NCBI RefSeq assembly: GCF_024166365.1 | Contig: NC_064820.1 | Coordinates: forward strand, 56,893,501 to 56,957,500 | Direction: 5' to 3' | Origin: Elephas maximus indicus | Taxonomy: Eukaryota > Chordata > Mammalia > Proboscidea > Elephantidae | Length of the DNA stretch: 64,000 nt | Shown: positions 1 to 11,564 of the stretch, one piece after another | Position numbering within the stretch: the stretch's first letter is position 1 | How the letters are laid out: every line of letters starts with the position of its first letter | Position numbers and translations under genes: made by a program | The notes under the pieces: generated by a model | Seen by the model: only the letters and a program-made list of their open reading frames with translations | The model's database searches: none | What the model was told of the DNA's origin: nothing

Positions 1-381
1 ATATAAGGGTGACTTGATTATATTTTCAAAGAGGGGGATGTTGATTTGGTTGTACCCAATGTCAGAGGACATTACTAAAAGAAGTCCCATGTTAAACCAC
101 ATAGAGGAATGGAAATTTTTACACATTAGATAGCCTTCAGTAATTGAGCAAGGAGTGTTGAGCAAGGAGAAATTGAATCATAGGTTACACCTTTAAATCG
201 AGATGTAGTAAATCATCTTCAGGCAATATTTGGGACCCTCTTGTCACACAGGATTATAAGGGAACAATTACTAAGGAAATATTAATATTTAAGATGTGTT
301 GACATTTACTCCTGATGACAAATGAACCCTAAATTTTAAAGTTAACCTCTGCTTGCTGTGTTCTTCATGTATCTTCTTTAA

Positions 382-510
<129 letters not shown>

Positions 511-601
511 GTTGGCACTGACTATATCTCTGTACTTGACTGTGAATAAAGTCAGCTGTGCAGTATTTATAGTCCGTGTATAATACGTCTCTTAATCTCC
601 T

Positions 602-607
602 AATAAA
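602..607 (+). promoter_or_regulatory. Poly(A) signal AATAAA after the candidate last exon
   Basis: AATAAA lies 92 bases after the stop codon of the candidate exon, with a GT/T-rich stretch (TTTTGTGATGTC) about 25 bases downstream, the usual arrangement for mammalian cleavage. An earlier AATAAA at 545-550 is an alternative. Functional use is inferred. Confidence 0.45.
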
Positions 608-610
608 TGT

Positions 611-916
611 GACCTTTAAACTACAGACAGATTTTGTGATGTCTATTTAAAATGTTTTTTTGATGTCTCAAATTGAACATGTTACAAATTTCCTATATAT
701 AGTAGAGATTTGAGGTGATCATACCTCTAGGAAATTTTGGTACTTAGAATCTATTAAAAGGAATGCTTGAAACAGTATTTATAAACTGCCAGCCATCATT
801 ATGAAAATGCTCTCTTAGAAATTCTTTTGTTTTATTGTAAGTAAAGTACATGATAACATTACAATTCTGATAAACCTAAATCCTAATCTCATTTTTGAAG
901 TTCTTTTCTATAATTA
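611..916. other. No feature recognised
   Basis: AT-rich sequence downstream of the candidate gene end. I see no repeat, coding frame or RNA gene in it. Confidence 0.5.
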
Positions 917-1071
917 GAAGCCCTGGTGGCATAGTAGTTAAGAGCTACCGCTGCTAACCAAAAGGTTGGCAGTTAGAATTCACCAGCCAGTCCTTGGAAG
1001 CCCTGTGGGGCAGTTCTGCTCTGTCCTGTAGGGTCAGTATGAGTTGATAACAACGGGTTTTTGTTTTTTTT
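917..1071 (+). mobile_element. AfroSINE, short type
   Basis: The tRNA-like head (GCCCTGGTGGC with an A-box-like GTGGCATAGTAG, and a degenerate B box around GGCAGTTAGAATTC) is followed by the conserved body (CTTGGAAGCCCTGTGGGGCAG) and the tail GGGTCAGTATGAGTT, then a GT-rich end. The same body and tail occur about 20 times in this window on both strands. No clear TSD seen. Confidence 0.9.
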
Positions 1072-1309
1072 AAGGTACTTTGAACCTGAATGAATTGTAT
1101 TCCACACCAATGTCTACCCACAGATCAGCCCTTAATGATTGTGAGGGGTTAGGTGAATATTTTATATTATGAAACTGAAAGACTCAGAGAAATGAAAATC
1201 AGTTCGTTGTTGGGGATTTTTAGTGTTACTGTTGATTTTTGGAAATAGAAGAAGATATATGCTTTTGTTGTTAATCAACAGGTCATGCTATATGAGTTAT
1301 TAAGCTCAT

Positions 1310-1575
1310 AGTTTTGCCAACTCTTCAATAAACACTTTATATCCTCATAATAACCCTATTAAAAAAAAACAAAAAAAAACCCTATTAGATAGAAAAAAAA
1401 AATTTTTTTTTTTTTTTTCGTATCTGGCACTATTATTTTCCCTATTTTGCAAATAAATAAATCAAGGCTAGAGGGATTAAATAACCTGCTCAAGATCACA
1501 CAGCTCCTCAGTGCCAAAGTTAGGACTTGAACCTTACTCTGTCTTCAAAGTCCATACTGTTAATCACTTCAGTTA
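1310..1575 (+). repeat. MIR element
   Basis: Matches the MIR SINE in order: an ATAATAACCCTATT block, a TATTATTTTCCCTATTTTGCAAAT block, the core-like CAAGATCACACAGCT, and TAGGACTTGAACC near the 3' side. A/T homopolymer runs at about 1362-1420 interrupt it. Confidence 0.85.
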
Positions 1576-1774
1576 TAAAGAAATAGAGTTGATTATTGGC
1601 AGATGATTTCCATGGATTGCTAATGTGTTCTGTGATGTTTCAAAAAACCATAAATATGTATTTCTCACATTGCATTTCGTAAAAACGCTAATAATCTAAC
1701 CCAACTTAAAACCAAAGAAAATACATCAGAGTATAAATTTGTACAATCTTGTTTTAGAGAGCATATAACCAATA

Positions 1775-2350
1775 TTTTTCAAAATGTTAACTGTATACTC
1801 CATTTAAATCTAAAAATTCCTCTTCTAGGCAAAAAGTCTATGTGTATACATGAATAAACAAACGTATTTATTGCAGAATTATTTTTGATAGCTAATAAGT
1901 TGAAACAATAAATGTTTATTAAAAGAGGAATTGTTAAATGGAGTATTATACAACTATTTAAAACACAAGAAATATGTGTACATGTTGATTTGGGATGATA
2001 TTCAAGATATGTTCTTAAGTGGAAAAACAAGAATAATAGATAATATCTGGGGATTGGGAGTACAGCAAAGGCTTGTATTTATGCACCTAGAAAATTTTGG
2101 GAAAGGCAAATAAGAAACTATTAACAGTGATTTTACTGGTTGTCATTGGTTGGGAAGAGGGGGAAGACATTTTTGCCTTTATTTTTCTTTAGCCTTTTTA
2201 AAAAAATTGTTATAAAAATAACGATAACACAACAGTTACCAGTTCAGCATTTTTCACTCATACAGTTGAGTGAAGCCAATTACGTCAATTATGTTGTGCA
2301 ACCATTACCAATATCCTTTGCCATATTTTGTATCACCATAAACAGAAACT
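1775..2350 (+). repeat. Old L1 3'-end fragments
   Basis: The sequence resembles the 3' end of old mammalian L1 elements: the oligonucleotide region around TTAAATGGAGTATTATACAAC, then AAGATATGTTCTTAAGTGGAAAAAC, then a run with ATGTTGTGCAACCATTACC at 2295. Divergence is high and the boundaries are estimates. Confidence 0.45.
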
Positions 2351-3800
2351 CAGCACTGGCTACTCTGGAACTTGCTCTTGAACGTAGACTAGGTAAAGCA
2401 AATGGAAGAAATGATGAAGTAAAAGAACTGAACAGATTTCAAAGGGTAGCTCAAGAGGACAGAGTAAAGTATTATAATGACGTGTACGAAGACCTGGAGT
2501 TAGAAAACCGAAAGGGAAGAATATGCTCAGTATTTCTGTAGCTGAAAGAACTGAAGAAAAAAATTGAGTTGCAATATTGAAGGATTCTGTGGGCAAAAAA
2601 TTTGAATAAAGTAGGAAGCATCAAAAGAAGATGGAAGGAATACACAGTCACTATACCAAAAAGAATTGGTCAATGTTCAACCATTTCAGGAGGGTAGCAC
2701 ATGATAAAGAAGTGACAAAGGAAGAAGTCCAAGCCGCACTGAAAGCATTGGCGAAAACACAAGGCTCCAGGAATTGATGGAATACCGATTCAAATGTTTC
2801 AGCAAATGGATGCAACACTGGAAGTACTCACTCACCTATGTCAAGAAGTTTGGAAGACAGAGCTACCTGGCCAACCCACTGGAAGAGATCAGTATTCATG
2901 GCCATTCCAAAGAGAGGTGATCCAACGGAATGCGAAAACTGTTGAACAATATCATTAATATCACATGCAAGTAAAATTATGCTGAAGATGATTCAAAAGG
3001 GTTGCAGCAGTACATCGACAGGGAACTGCCAGAAATTCAAGCTGGATTCAGAAGAGGACGTGCAACGAGGCATATATATCATTGCTGATGTCAGATGGCC
3101 CTTGGCTGAAAGCAGAGAACACCAGAAAGATGTTTACCTGTGTTTTATTGACTTTGCAGAGGCATTTGACTGTGTGGATCATAACAAATTATGGATCACA
3201 CAGCGAAGAATGGGAATTCCGGAACCCTTAATTGTGTTCGTGTGGAACCTGTACGTAGACCAAGAGACATTTGCTCAAACAGAACAAAGGGATACTACAG
3301 GGTTTAAAATCAGGAAAGGTGTGCGTCAGGGTTGTGTCCTTTTACCATCCTTATTCAACCTGTATGCTGAGCAGGTAATCCAAGAAGCTGCACTCTGTGA
3401 AGAAAAACGAGGCATCAAGATTGGTGGATGACTCATAAAACAACCTGCAGATGACACACTCTTGCTTGCCAGAAGCAAAGAGGACTTGAAGCACTAATTG
3501 ATGAAGATCAAAGACTATAGCCTTTAGTATGGATTACATCTCAAAATGAAGAAAACAAAAATCCTCACACCTGGACCAATAAGCAACATCATGATAAATG
3601 CAGAATATGTTGAAGTTGTCAAGGATTTAATTTTCTTTGGATCCACAATCAACTCTCTTGGAAGCAGCAGTCAGGAAATAAATGACTTTTTGGATTGGGC
3701 AAATCTACTGCAAAAGACCTCTTTAAAGTGTTAAAAAAGCAAAGATGTCACTTTGAGGATTATGGTACGCCTGACCTAAAATATTCTGGACCTAAAATAA

Positions 3801-3922
3801 GGAAACCCTGGTGGGTCGGCAGTTCGAATCCGCCAGGTGCTCCTTGGAAACTGTGTGGGGCAGTTCTACTGTGTCCTATAGGGTCGCTATGAGTTGGAAT
3901 CGACTCGACAGCACTGGGTTTT
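3801..3922 (+). mobile_element. AfroSINE inside RTE
   Basis: Short-type SINE with part of the tRNA-like head missing (GGAAACCCTGGTGGGTCGGCAG), full body and tail. Flanked by an imperfect TSD, GACCTAAAATA on the left and GACCTGAAATA on the right. Confidence 0.9.
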
Positions 3923-3944
3923 GACCTGAAATATAAATAAATAA

Positions 3945-4089
3945 ACATACTGCCGTCAAGTCGATTCTGACTCATAGCAACCCTGTAGGACAAAGTAGAA
4001 CTACCCCATAAGGTTTCCAAGGATCAGCTGGGGGATTCAAACTGCCAGTCTTTTTCTTAGCAGCCAGTCTTTTAACCATGGCACCACCA
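3945..4089 (-). mobile_element. AfroSINE, minus strand
   Basis: Reverse complement of the short-type SINE: tail first (CTGCCGTCAAGTCGATTC), head last (TTTTAACCATGGCACCACC). It lies 22 bases from the oppositely oriented SINE, making a small inverted pair. Confidence 0.9.
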
Positions 4090-4630
4090 AGTCATGGTAT
4101 TTTCAATCTCCTTACATGCATGTGAAAGCTGGACAATGAATAAGGAAGACCCGAGAAGAATTGATGACTTGGAATTATGGTGTTCATGAAGAATATTGAA
4201 TATACCAGGGACTGCCAGAAGAATGAACAAATCTGTCTTAGGATAAATACAACCAGAATCTGCCTTGGAAGTGAGGATGGTGAGACTTCATCTCATGTAC
4301 TTTGGACATGTTATCAGTAGGGACCAGTCCCTGGAGAGGATATCATGCTTGATAAGGTAGAGAGAGGGTCAGCGAAAAAGAGGACGAGATGGATTGACAC
4401 AGTGGCTGCAACAGCAGGCTCAAACATAGTAAGGATTGTGAGGATGGCGCAGGACTGAGCAGTGTTTCATTCTTTTTTACATAGTCGCTATGAGTTGGAA
4501 TCTACTCAATGGCACCTAACAACAACATGACATACCCAAGAAGAAAGAAAATAATCTAGAAGACTTTGATTTTATGGTATCTGTGTCATGCTAAGGAACC
4601 CTCTAATATAAATTGGTAAGTCCTGAAATA

Positions 4631-4820
4631 GGAGCCCTGGTCGTGCAGTGTTTAAGCACTCGGCTGCTAGGCAAAAGGTAGAGACAAAGATGTGACAACC
4701 TGCTCCTGTAAAGATTCCAGCCTTGGAATCCCTATGAGGCATCTCTACTCTTTCCTATAGGGTCGCTATGATTTGGAATCAACTCAACTGAACAGGTCTT
4801 TTTTTTTTTTTTTTTTTTTG
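4631..4820 (+). mobile_element. AfroSINE, intermediate type
   Basis: Head GGAGCCCTGGTCGTGCAG, an extra middle segment (ACCTGCTCCTGTAAAGATTCC) not present in the short type, then the common body and tail and a T20 run. Confidence 0.9.
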
Positions 4821-5129
4821 GTTTAGAATACAATATTAAGACAAAATGTTTTAATCACTATTAACATAATTTTGTCTTACTCTTTCAGAATATTTTAATT
4901 TAAAAGTTTTAGTGCCTATTGATTGAATCTGAACTTCAGATTTAATTTATCCCATTTTGGTTGTAAACTTATCATTAAGTTTTTATTTGATGGTTGCTTT
5001 GTCATGTACTGTGCTATACCCTGAGATCATAGTGGAATAAGGCTGACAATTTCCCTGCCCTCATATAATATGTATACCTTAAGAGGGAACTTTATAGTCA
5101 TCCTGCAATTGTTAGTCATTCAGTAGGAG

Positions 5130-5330
5130 AAAATGTTGAGTTACAATATTTGGGTTTGAATTCTGGTTCAAATACTTACTAGCTAGGTGATCCTTGTCAA
5201 GTTAATAAAATTTCTCTGATCCTCAGTTTCCTTATCTCTAAAATAGATGTACAGACCTCATAGAGTTGATTAAGAGTAAATGCTCTAATCGAAGTGAAGT
5301 GCTTCATAGTACCAAGCCCATGGTTTTTCT
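5130..5330 (+). repeat. MIR element
   Basis: Contains the MIR blocks TTGAATTCTGGTTCAAATAC and CCTCAGTTTCCTTATCT, followed by CCTCATAGAGTTG and TAAATGCTCT in the expected order. Confidence 0.85.
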
Positions 5331-5547
5331 TCCTTTACTTTCCTTTGCCCAGCCAACTAATTATTGAACTATGTATTCAGCACGTATGGTGCTGTGTATA
5401 AGGCACTGTGTAGTACATTGCATGGCAGTTCTGTCTGTTCTAGGAAGACATTCCTCAGTGCTCCAGCCCTACAAAAATTGGACTTACAGAACTATCAAGA
5501 CCATTTGTTCTGTTGCTTAGCATGTACAGCATTGTATTGTTAATTAA

Positions 5548-5759
5548 AAAGTCCCTGGGTGACACAAACAGTTTGCACTGGACTACTAACCTAAAGGTTG
5601 GCAGCTCAAACCTACCCAGCAGCACAACAATAGAAAAGCCTGGTGACCTGCTTCTGTATAAAGACAATAGCCAAGAAGGCCCTATGGAGCATTTCTGCTC
5701 TGTGATACATAGGGTAAGCATGAGTTGGAATCAACAGCAGTGGGTTTGGTTTTTTCATT
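5548..5759 (+). mobile_element. AfroSINE, long type, with TSD
   Basis: Long-type SINE (GTCCCTGGGTGACAC head, then a middle segment, then the tail CATAGGGTAAGCATGAGTTGG). Perfect 13-bp TSD TATTGTTAATTAA at 5535-5547 and 5760-5772. Confidence 0.9.
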
Positions 5760-5772
5760 TATTGTTAATTAA

Positions 5773-5968
5773 GGAGTCCCTGGGCCAGTGGACTGGTAGC
5801 TGAAAGGTAGGAGATTGGAGTCTACAAAAAGAAAAAAAAAAGTCTACAAAGGCCTGGCAATCTACTTCAAAAATCAGCCATTGAAAACCATACGGAGCAC
5901 AGTTCTACTCTGACACATACGGGATCACCATGAGTTTGGAATTGACTAGATGGTAAATGGAAAAAAAA
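5773..5968 (+). mobile_element. AfroSINE, long type, adjacent insertion
   Basis: A second long-type SINE that starts at the base after the previous copy's right TSD, with AGGCCTGGCAATCTACTTC and TCTGACACATACGGGATC in its body and an A-rich tail. Its own TSD is not clear. Confidence 0.9.
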
Positions 5969-6394
5969 GCTAATTATCTTATTAAATTATTTCTTTAAAG
6001 TATTTGCTTGCTGTTCATAAATGTTACAAAAATACATGATACAGAAAATCACAAAGAAGAATATAAAAATCACAGACTCTGCTGTTACAGAATAACCATT
6101 GTATACACACAATTTGTATGTGTATTTCTGGTATTTTTTCTGTTTGTACATATGTATTTTTGCATTTATAAAACAAAATTGCAGTAACATTGTGCATATC
6201 TAGTTTCTTTTTAAAACAAAATTGCACTAATATAAAAAATTCTTTTCACTTAATATACCCCTTTTTCCTCTGACATTTTTCTATAACATGGTATGTAGTG
6301 GCTAGCCAGTTTAACCTTCTATTTTTCAACATTTAGATTATTTCTATGTTTTTTACACTTATATTCTTATAAATATAACTGTTACCTTTTCAGC

Positions 6395-6505
6395 CAGACT
6401 GTAAATGACTATAAGGGTAAGGATTGCCACTTCTTTCTCAATGACTTCCACAAAGGCTCACTCATAGGAAAGCTCAATAAACATTGGTTGTCTTTGATTG
6501 TTTAA
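6395..6505 (+). repeat. L2 3'-end fragment
   Basis: The string AGACTGTAAATGACTATAAG through AAGCTCAATAAACATTGGTT follows the order of the L2 3' end (a 'gactgtaagctcc...aggg' block, then 'ctcaataaatgttggt'). Confidence 0.65.
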
Positions 6506-7225
6506 ATGACTGTGAAGACAAACCGAAGCTCCTATTTCTTAATGTCTTCTGATTTTCAGCTGAAACTATTAAAGTATGTTTACTGGGACTCTACTTAATA
6601 GCTGCTTAAGTTGATGTTTATACCCATCTAAAAATTACAGTGAGTACTCAAGGGTTATTTTTAAGTGCTTTTTTTAAATTTTAGGACTCAAGGTTTTTTT
6701 TTTTTTTTTTTAAGGAAACAACCTTGTGTTTCATTTTAAATAATTAAAAAATAATCTAAATTCTCAGCAACTGAAAAAAAAAAGGTAATTATTACAGAGT
6801 GGACTTCTAAGATTTTTCTTTGGAAGGTAAATCTCAAACATTTATCACTAAAACTAGTGATGATTAAATCACTTTATGGAAAAAACAATTAGATTCTGCA
6901 CTGTGATTTAATTAATTACCCATAAATACAGAAATAATTACACCTGTTCTGCAGACCCCAGTTGGTGTGGGTCTAGGCTGAGGAAACTGCTAGAATTATC
7001 AGCCACTGAGAAACTAATGAGAAGCTTTAGTGTCTTCAATTGTCAGGGCAAGAACAAGTGGGGAGATTTCATTATCCTAGAAAGCACACAATGCTGATTT
7101 TGACATGATGTTGAACAAAGCCTGCCAACAATGGCACGTGGTGAATAATGTGTTAGAACATAATAAATTTTATCCTTGTCTAAAGTCACTAATTATGTTT
7201 GGTTTTTTTCCCCCCTTTTCACTGG
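6506..7225. other. No gene seen; AT-rich spacer
   Basis: Contains homopolymer runs (T20 near 6692) and a single-copy-looking stretch at 6950-7130. No coding frame, RNA or mobile element recognised. Confidence 0.4.
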
Positions 7226-7229
7226 AATT

Positions 7230-8250
7230 TTCCCAGTGAAAATTTTTTATTATGAGAAATAATAACTCTTTATTATGCACTTATAGAATGGTTGAAAAAT
7301 GAACATCCATGTGCCCTTTACTTAAATTTATTAACATTTTGTCACATTTACTTTCCCCTCCCTCTCTCTTTTAGAAGTAAAGTGTAGACATCATGACACT
7401 TCATCCCTAAATATCTTCTAAGAAAAAGGACATTTTCTTCTATATGCCACAATAATATTGTCACAATTAAAAAATGAACATTGATAGAGTAACTGTAGCC
7501 CATATTCAGATTTTCCCATTTTGTCCCAGTACTGTTCTTCATACTTATTTTTTCAAAAATACAGGATCCAGTCAATAATCCAACATTGAATTTGGTCACC
7601 TTTAATCTTGAAAATGCACCTGCTTCTGTGGTTTTTTTTCATGACATTGGCATTTTTGAGGACGCCAGGCTTGTTGTTTTGTAGACTGTTGCACAGTTTG
7701 TATTTCTCTGGTTTTTTCCTCATAATTAAATTCAAGTTAAACATTTTTGGCAAGAATACTATATATACAATATTATGTCCATCTTAGTGACTTCAGAGAG
7801 GCATCTAAAGTCACTGTCCATTTTTTTTGTGATGGTAAGTTTGATCACTTGGTGGTACAGTGGTTAGTTAATATGTAATCTGTGGATTTGATGCTTTGAG
7901 ATTGCATGAACCCTGTTTCCCCCCAGAATTTAATCAAATCGTTTTAGCCACCTTTGATTATCCTTGCCTCAATTAGCTATTACACTGGAGGTTGCAAAAT
8001 GGTGATTTTTCCAGTTCTATCATTTTTATCATTTTCCTACCTTTATTAGCTGGCCACCTACACCTTTTATTTTTAAAATTACTATTGGCTATGGGCTTAA
8101 TTCACTATTTATTACTGTCATTATTTTTAATGTCTCAGACATGGGCAACACGTGTTCCTTCAAACTGGTTGGCACGTCTTCATCATTTTTGATCATTTCT
8201 CTGATTTTTGGAACAATATCTTTTAGGTTTACCTTGTATGTTCCTCCCTC
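7230..8250. repeat. Old L1-type 3' region (probable)
   Basis: Successive blocks (AACATTTTGTCACATTTAC, GACATCATGACACTTCATCC, TTTTTTTCATGACATTGGC, GAGATTGCATGAACCCTGTT, TGCAAAATGGTGATTTTTCC) match a pattern common in old mammalian L1 3' regions. Another copy of the first part is at 51,235-51,810. Family, strand and borders are uncertain. Confidence 0.45.
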
Positions 8251-9880
8251 AGACCTTGTATCAGTCACTTCTGTAAGGAGCTGTGTCCTTTTAATGGAAA
8301 ATAATATTTAAAAATCAAGATTAGAGTGCTATATATTCTCATTGCTATATTTATTAACCCGTTAGTAGACAGCTTAAATGCACACACGTGTATTTTGTTA
8401 TGAATTTATACTGATGACTTCTACTTCCAGTCCAGTTGCTCAGAGTTCTTCCTCTCTTCCCCCCACTTTACATTCTATCACCCTTCTCCCACAGCGAGAA
8501 CCCTGCTTTCTAAAAATCAGTATATTTACTCATTTGCTGTATCCTACCATCTACACAAAACGGTTTCAAAATGACTACTCTACCACCAGCAACAAACTAC
8601 AAGATAAAGTTCAGGATTTCTTTGCAATTTTTTTGTGTTATCAATTTTTATACATAATTAGATTCATTTGTTTTTATTCATTTTTAGGGTTTTTTTTTTT
8701 TTTTTTAAATACGTAAAATTTTAACTTGGCTTGAAAGCCAAAACTGTATTAAAAAGTTATGCTCTAAGGAATCCCATTCTCACCTTACACTCTGTAGTTT
8801 AACCTGTCTTATTATTTTCTGGCTTATCCTTCCTATGTTTCTTTTTGTAAAAAAGAAGCAAATACATGTGCATGTTTTTATTTTCTTTATTAAACAGAGC
8901 ATACTATATGTACTGGTACTCTTGTACCATATTATTTTTTCCTTACTGTATCTTAGAAAGCACTTCATATTAGTTCTACACTTAAAATGAGTACAACTTA
9001 GTATATATATATAATTAAGGATAAATTACACTTCAATAAAATTGATTTAAACTTTAAAAAGAAAACTTCAACGTGATGTCAAAGCAGCACTTTATACAGT
9101 GAATATTTTATGAGTATTGAATCTGGCTCATAGTGGATACATAGAAAAAGTAGCTACATATATACAAAGTTTTTGATACTTGAGAAGATTATATTATTAG
9201 AATTCACATACAGAATAGCTTGGAGGCTGGATTTTCCATTCTTGCAGTCATTTGCATCATGACTAGAATGGTTCCACGTGGAACAAGGCAAAGTGAAGAA
9301 ATGCTGGAAGAAATATTTCTCAAAACTGACATCTGCAAAAAAAAAAAAAAAAAATCTAGTTTTCCATTATTGTGTAAAACAAAACAAAATTCTTAACATA
9401 TTTGATGAAGCATTCATTCTTCTGGTGTGATTTGGTTTTCTGTTTAGAACTTTATGCATGGGAAGATGAATTCATTTCTAGTTAAAACAGAATGCAAGAT
9501 GCCAGTGAGCCAAGCAGCTGAAGATGCACAGCAGACTTGGATATATGTGTCTGGAGCTTAGAAGACCAGCCAAGGCTATGGCTGTAAGGTAATTAAAGCT
9601 GTGGCAGTGAATAGGGCAACAGGGCAAGATGGTAAGAAAGAGAGAGGAGCAGTCAAGGACACACAGTCTCCTGGGGGAAAATATTTCTGGTAAATGAAGA
9701 GGAGGTGGTGGTAAACACGGAATAGAGGATTTTAAAAATGAAAAGAGTTGTGTAGGCTCAAAGCCTACACGCCTTTTTATAGGCTGCCAGATGCTTAGGA
9801 TCAAGATTATTAGAATATCAGAAACAGAAATTAAGTAAAATTAAATGCAGTTTCATTAAGAAATGTTCTGATAAGTACAA
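8251..9880. other. No gene seen; possible ancient repeat debris
   Basis: 8,690-9,050 resembles ancient interspersed repeat debris; the rest looks single-copy. A short inverted repeat, GTAGGCT/AGCCTAC, occurs near 9,750. No open frame of note. Confidence 0.35.
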
Positions 9881-9883
9881 GGC

Positions 9884-10210
9884 TTGTTGTTAGCTGCTAT
9901 TGGGTTGGCCCCCGACTCATGGTCACACAATGCAAAATGGAACAAAATGCTGCCTGGTCCTGCTCTATCCCCATGACTGGTTGTAGATCAGAACATTGTG
10001 GTCCATAGGGTTTTTTCATTAGCTGATTTTCAGAAGTAGATTACCAGGCCTTTCTCCGTAGTCAGTCTTAGTCTGCAAGTTCCTCTGGAATCTGTCCTGC
10101 ATTTTAGCAACACAAGCCATGACTGATGAACAGTTATGTTTTGGCTGGAAATCAAACCTGGGTCTCTTGCATGAAAGGTGAGAATTCTACCACTGAACCA
10201 CCAATGCCTC
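9884..10210 (-). mobile_element. Full-length composite SINE with tRNA-Gly-like head
   Basis: Read on the minus strand, this element begins with a tRNA-Gly-like head (10,207 down to about 10,138). A body follows that contains AGGCCTGGTAATCTACTTC, then a segment GAGCAGGACCAGGCAGCATT and the tail AGCAGCTAACAACAA. The body resembles the 5' UTR of the RTE elements (compare 37,655-37,760) and the tail resembles the RTE 3' end (compare 33,610-33,703). It is therefore a tripartite tRNA/RTE composite. Flanking duplications are weak (ACAAG). Confidence 0.85.
10138..10207 (-). tRNA. tRNA-Gly-like SINE head (not a functional tRNA)
   Basis: The first bases, GCATTGGTGGTTCAGTGGTA, match the 5' half of nuclear tRNA-Gly, with an A-box-like TGGTTCAGTGG. 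The B box is degenerate (GGTTTGATTTC), the anticodon position reads TTC instead of GCC, and the acceptor stem no longer pairs (GCATTGG against CCAAAAC). It is the polymerase III promoter head of the SINE rather than a gene. Confidence 0.75.
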
Positions 10211-10226
10211 ACAAGTCTCGTTTAGT

Positions 10227-10698
10227 TTATATTAGTTTCCAACAGCTGCTGTAATAAATTACCGCAAACTTGGTGGCTTAACACAACACACATTTGTTCT
10301 CAAAGTTTTCGAGGTCATAAATCCAGAATCAATTTCACTGGGCTAAAATCAAAATGTCTGCAGGGCCACACTTCCTCCAGAGGCTCTTTTCCAGCTTCTA
10401 GAGCGGCATTCATTGCACTCCTTGGCTTGTGACCCTTTCCTCCATCTTCAAAGCCAGTGGTATGCTTCAGTCATCCCATTATCTTCCTCTCAGGTCGAAT
10501 TTCCCTCTGCCTCCCTCTTAAAAGGACACTTGTGATTACATTTAGGGGCCACACAGATAATCCAGAATTATCTGCCCATCTCAAAAGCCTTAACCTAATG
10601 ACAGCTGCAAAGTCTCTCTTGCCATAAAAGGTAAAAATCCACAGATTCTACGAATTAGAACCTGGATATCATTTGGGGTCATTATTAAACCTACAGTA
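10227..10698 (-). mobile_element. MLT1/MST-type MaLR LTR
   Basis: Starts ATTAGTTTCCAACAGCTGCTG, then AAATTACCGCAAACTTGGTGG, CTTGGCTTGTGACCC and AAAGGACACTTGTGATTACA, the order found in MaLR LTRs read in reverse. A second related LTR lies at 27,187-27,600 on the + strand. Confidence 0.75.
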
Positions 10699-10875
10699 GT
10701 CTTACTTGAGCATTCATTTCAAAACATGGGAAAATGAAACCATGAAAGAGATCCCAGAACCACCTTTTTAAACTATCAGTTGCAGTTGTTTGGTAGTGTC
10801 ACTATCGGCATTTAGGTGAATGTTTACTTTTCAGAATGACCTTCAAAGGTAACAATACCAAAACAAACAAAAAAA

Positions 10876-11018
10876 CCGTTGTGTCAAGTTGATCATACCG
10901 ACCTTATAGTACAGAGCAGAAGTGCCCCATAGGGTTTCCACGGAGCAGCTGGTGAATTCAAACTGCCGACCTCTTGGTTAGCAGCCGAGCTCTTAACCAC
11001 TGCACCACCACGGCTCCT
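10876..11018 (-). mobile_element. AfroSINE, minus strand
   Basis: Short-type SINE in reverse: tail TTGTGTCAAGTTGATC first, then GCCCCATAGGGTTTCCACGG, and head TTAACCACTGCACCACCACG last. Confidence 0.9.
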
Positions 11019-11317
11019 TAAAATTATGGAACAGGGAGTCACTTGTACAAGTTCACAAAGCCAGTTTTTTATCAAAATGAAACTTAATACTATTTATGTA
11101 ATAATTCCCTAGAATGACTACATGTCCACTTTGACTTGACTGTAACAAAGTGAGGCTTTCTTGAGCCAGGAAAGGTTTAAAATAATAAATAATACGTAAG
11201 TAAATAAATATATCAGATTTAAAGTCTCTTTTTTTTTGAGAAAGAACCAAAAGTGTGAGATTTAAAAGTAAGACAACAACAAGGTGCTTACTAAATGCTG
11301 GGTGCACTCATAAAAGT

Positions 11318-11390
11318 GCACATCATTCATTAAATATTCTTTGACGTGCTACCACGTGGCCAGGCATTAGGCTAAGCTTATGTGTGCCTG
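11318..11390 (+). repeat. MIR-like fragment
   Basis: ATTCATTAAATATTCTTTG followed by GTGGCCAGGCATTAGGCTAAG resembles the MIR/L2-like 'attcaacaaat...gtgccaggcactgtgctaag' block. Short and diverged. Confidence 0.4.
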
Positions 11391-11564
11391 CTAGAATTTC
11401 AATTCAAAAGATTTTTCCCCCTTAATCATATGTAAAGAGAAAGGATGGTTATTCAGAAATGAGAAAAATTTAGGTAAAATAATTAAGGCACAGTTTAATG
11501 TTAAGGTTGTATTTAAATTTAAGAATAAACAGGACTTAGCTAACTTGTGATGAATACTTTTGTT

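Larger units (their letters stand above)
2357..4527 (+). mobile_element. RTE/BovB-like LINE, 5'-truncated, split by two SINEs
   Basis: A non-LTR retrotransposon copy collinear with the near-complete one at 30,520-33,703. It begins in the linker before the reverse transcriptase, carries the RT region (frame 2979-3431 reads VYLCFIDFAEAFDCVDHN, where the intact family reads DYAKAFD, then KGVRQGC), and ends with the family 3' tail GGCACCTAACAACAAC. Multiple stops and frameshifts make it dead. At 3777-4089 it is interrupted by two SINEs in opposite orientation; the RTE resumes at about 4090. Confidence 0.9.

Noticed and set aside
8378-8716. 112-codon frame rich in Ser/Thr/Phe
   Set aside because: AT-rich, ends in a poly-Phe run caused by a T tract, and lies in probable old repeat sequence.
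10138-10207. Functional tRNA-Gly gene
   Set aside because: Acceptor stem and B box are broken and the sequence continues directly into a SINE body.
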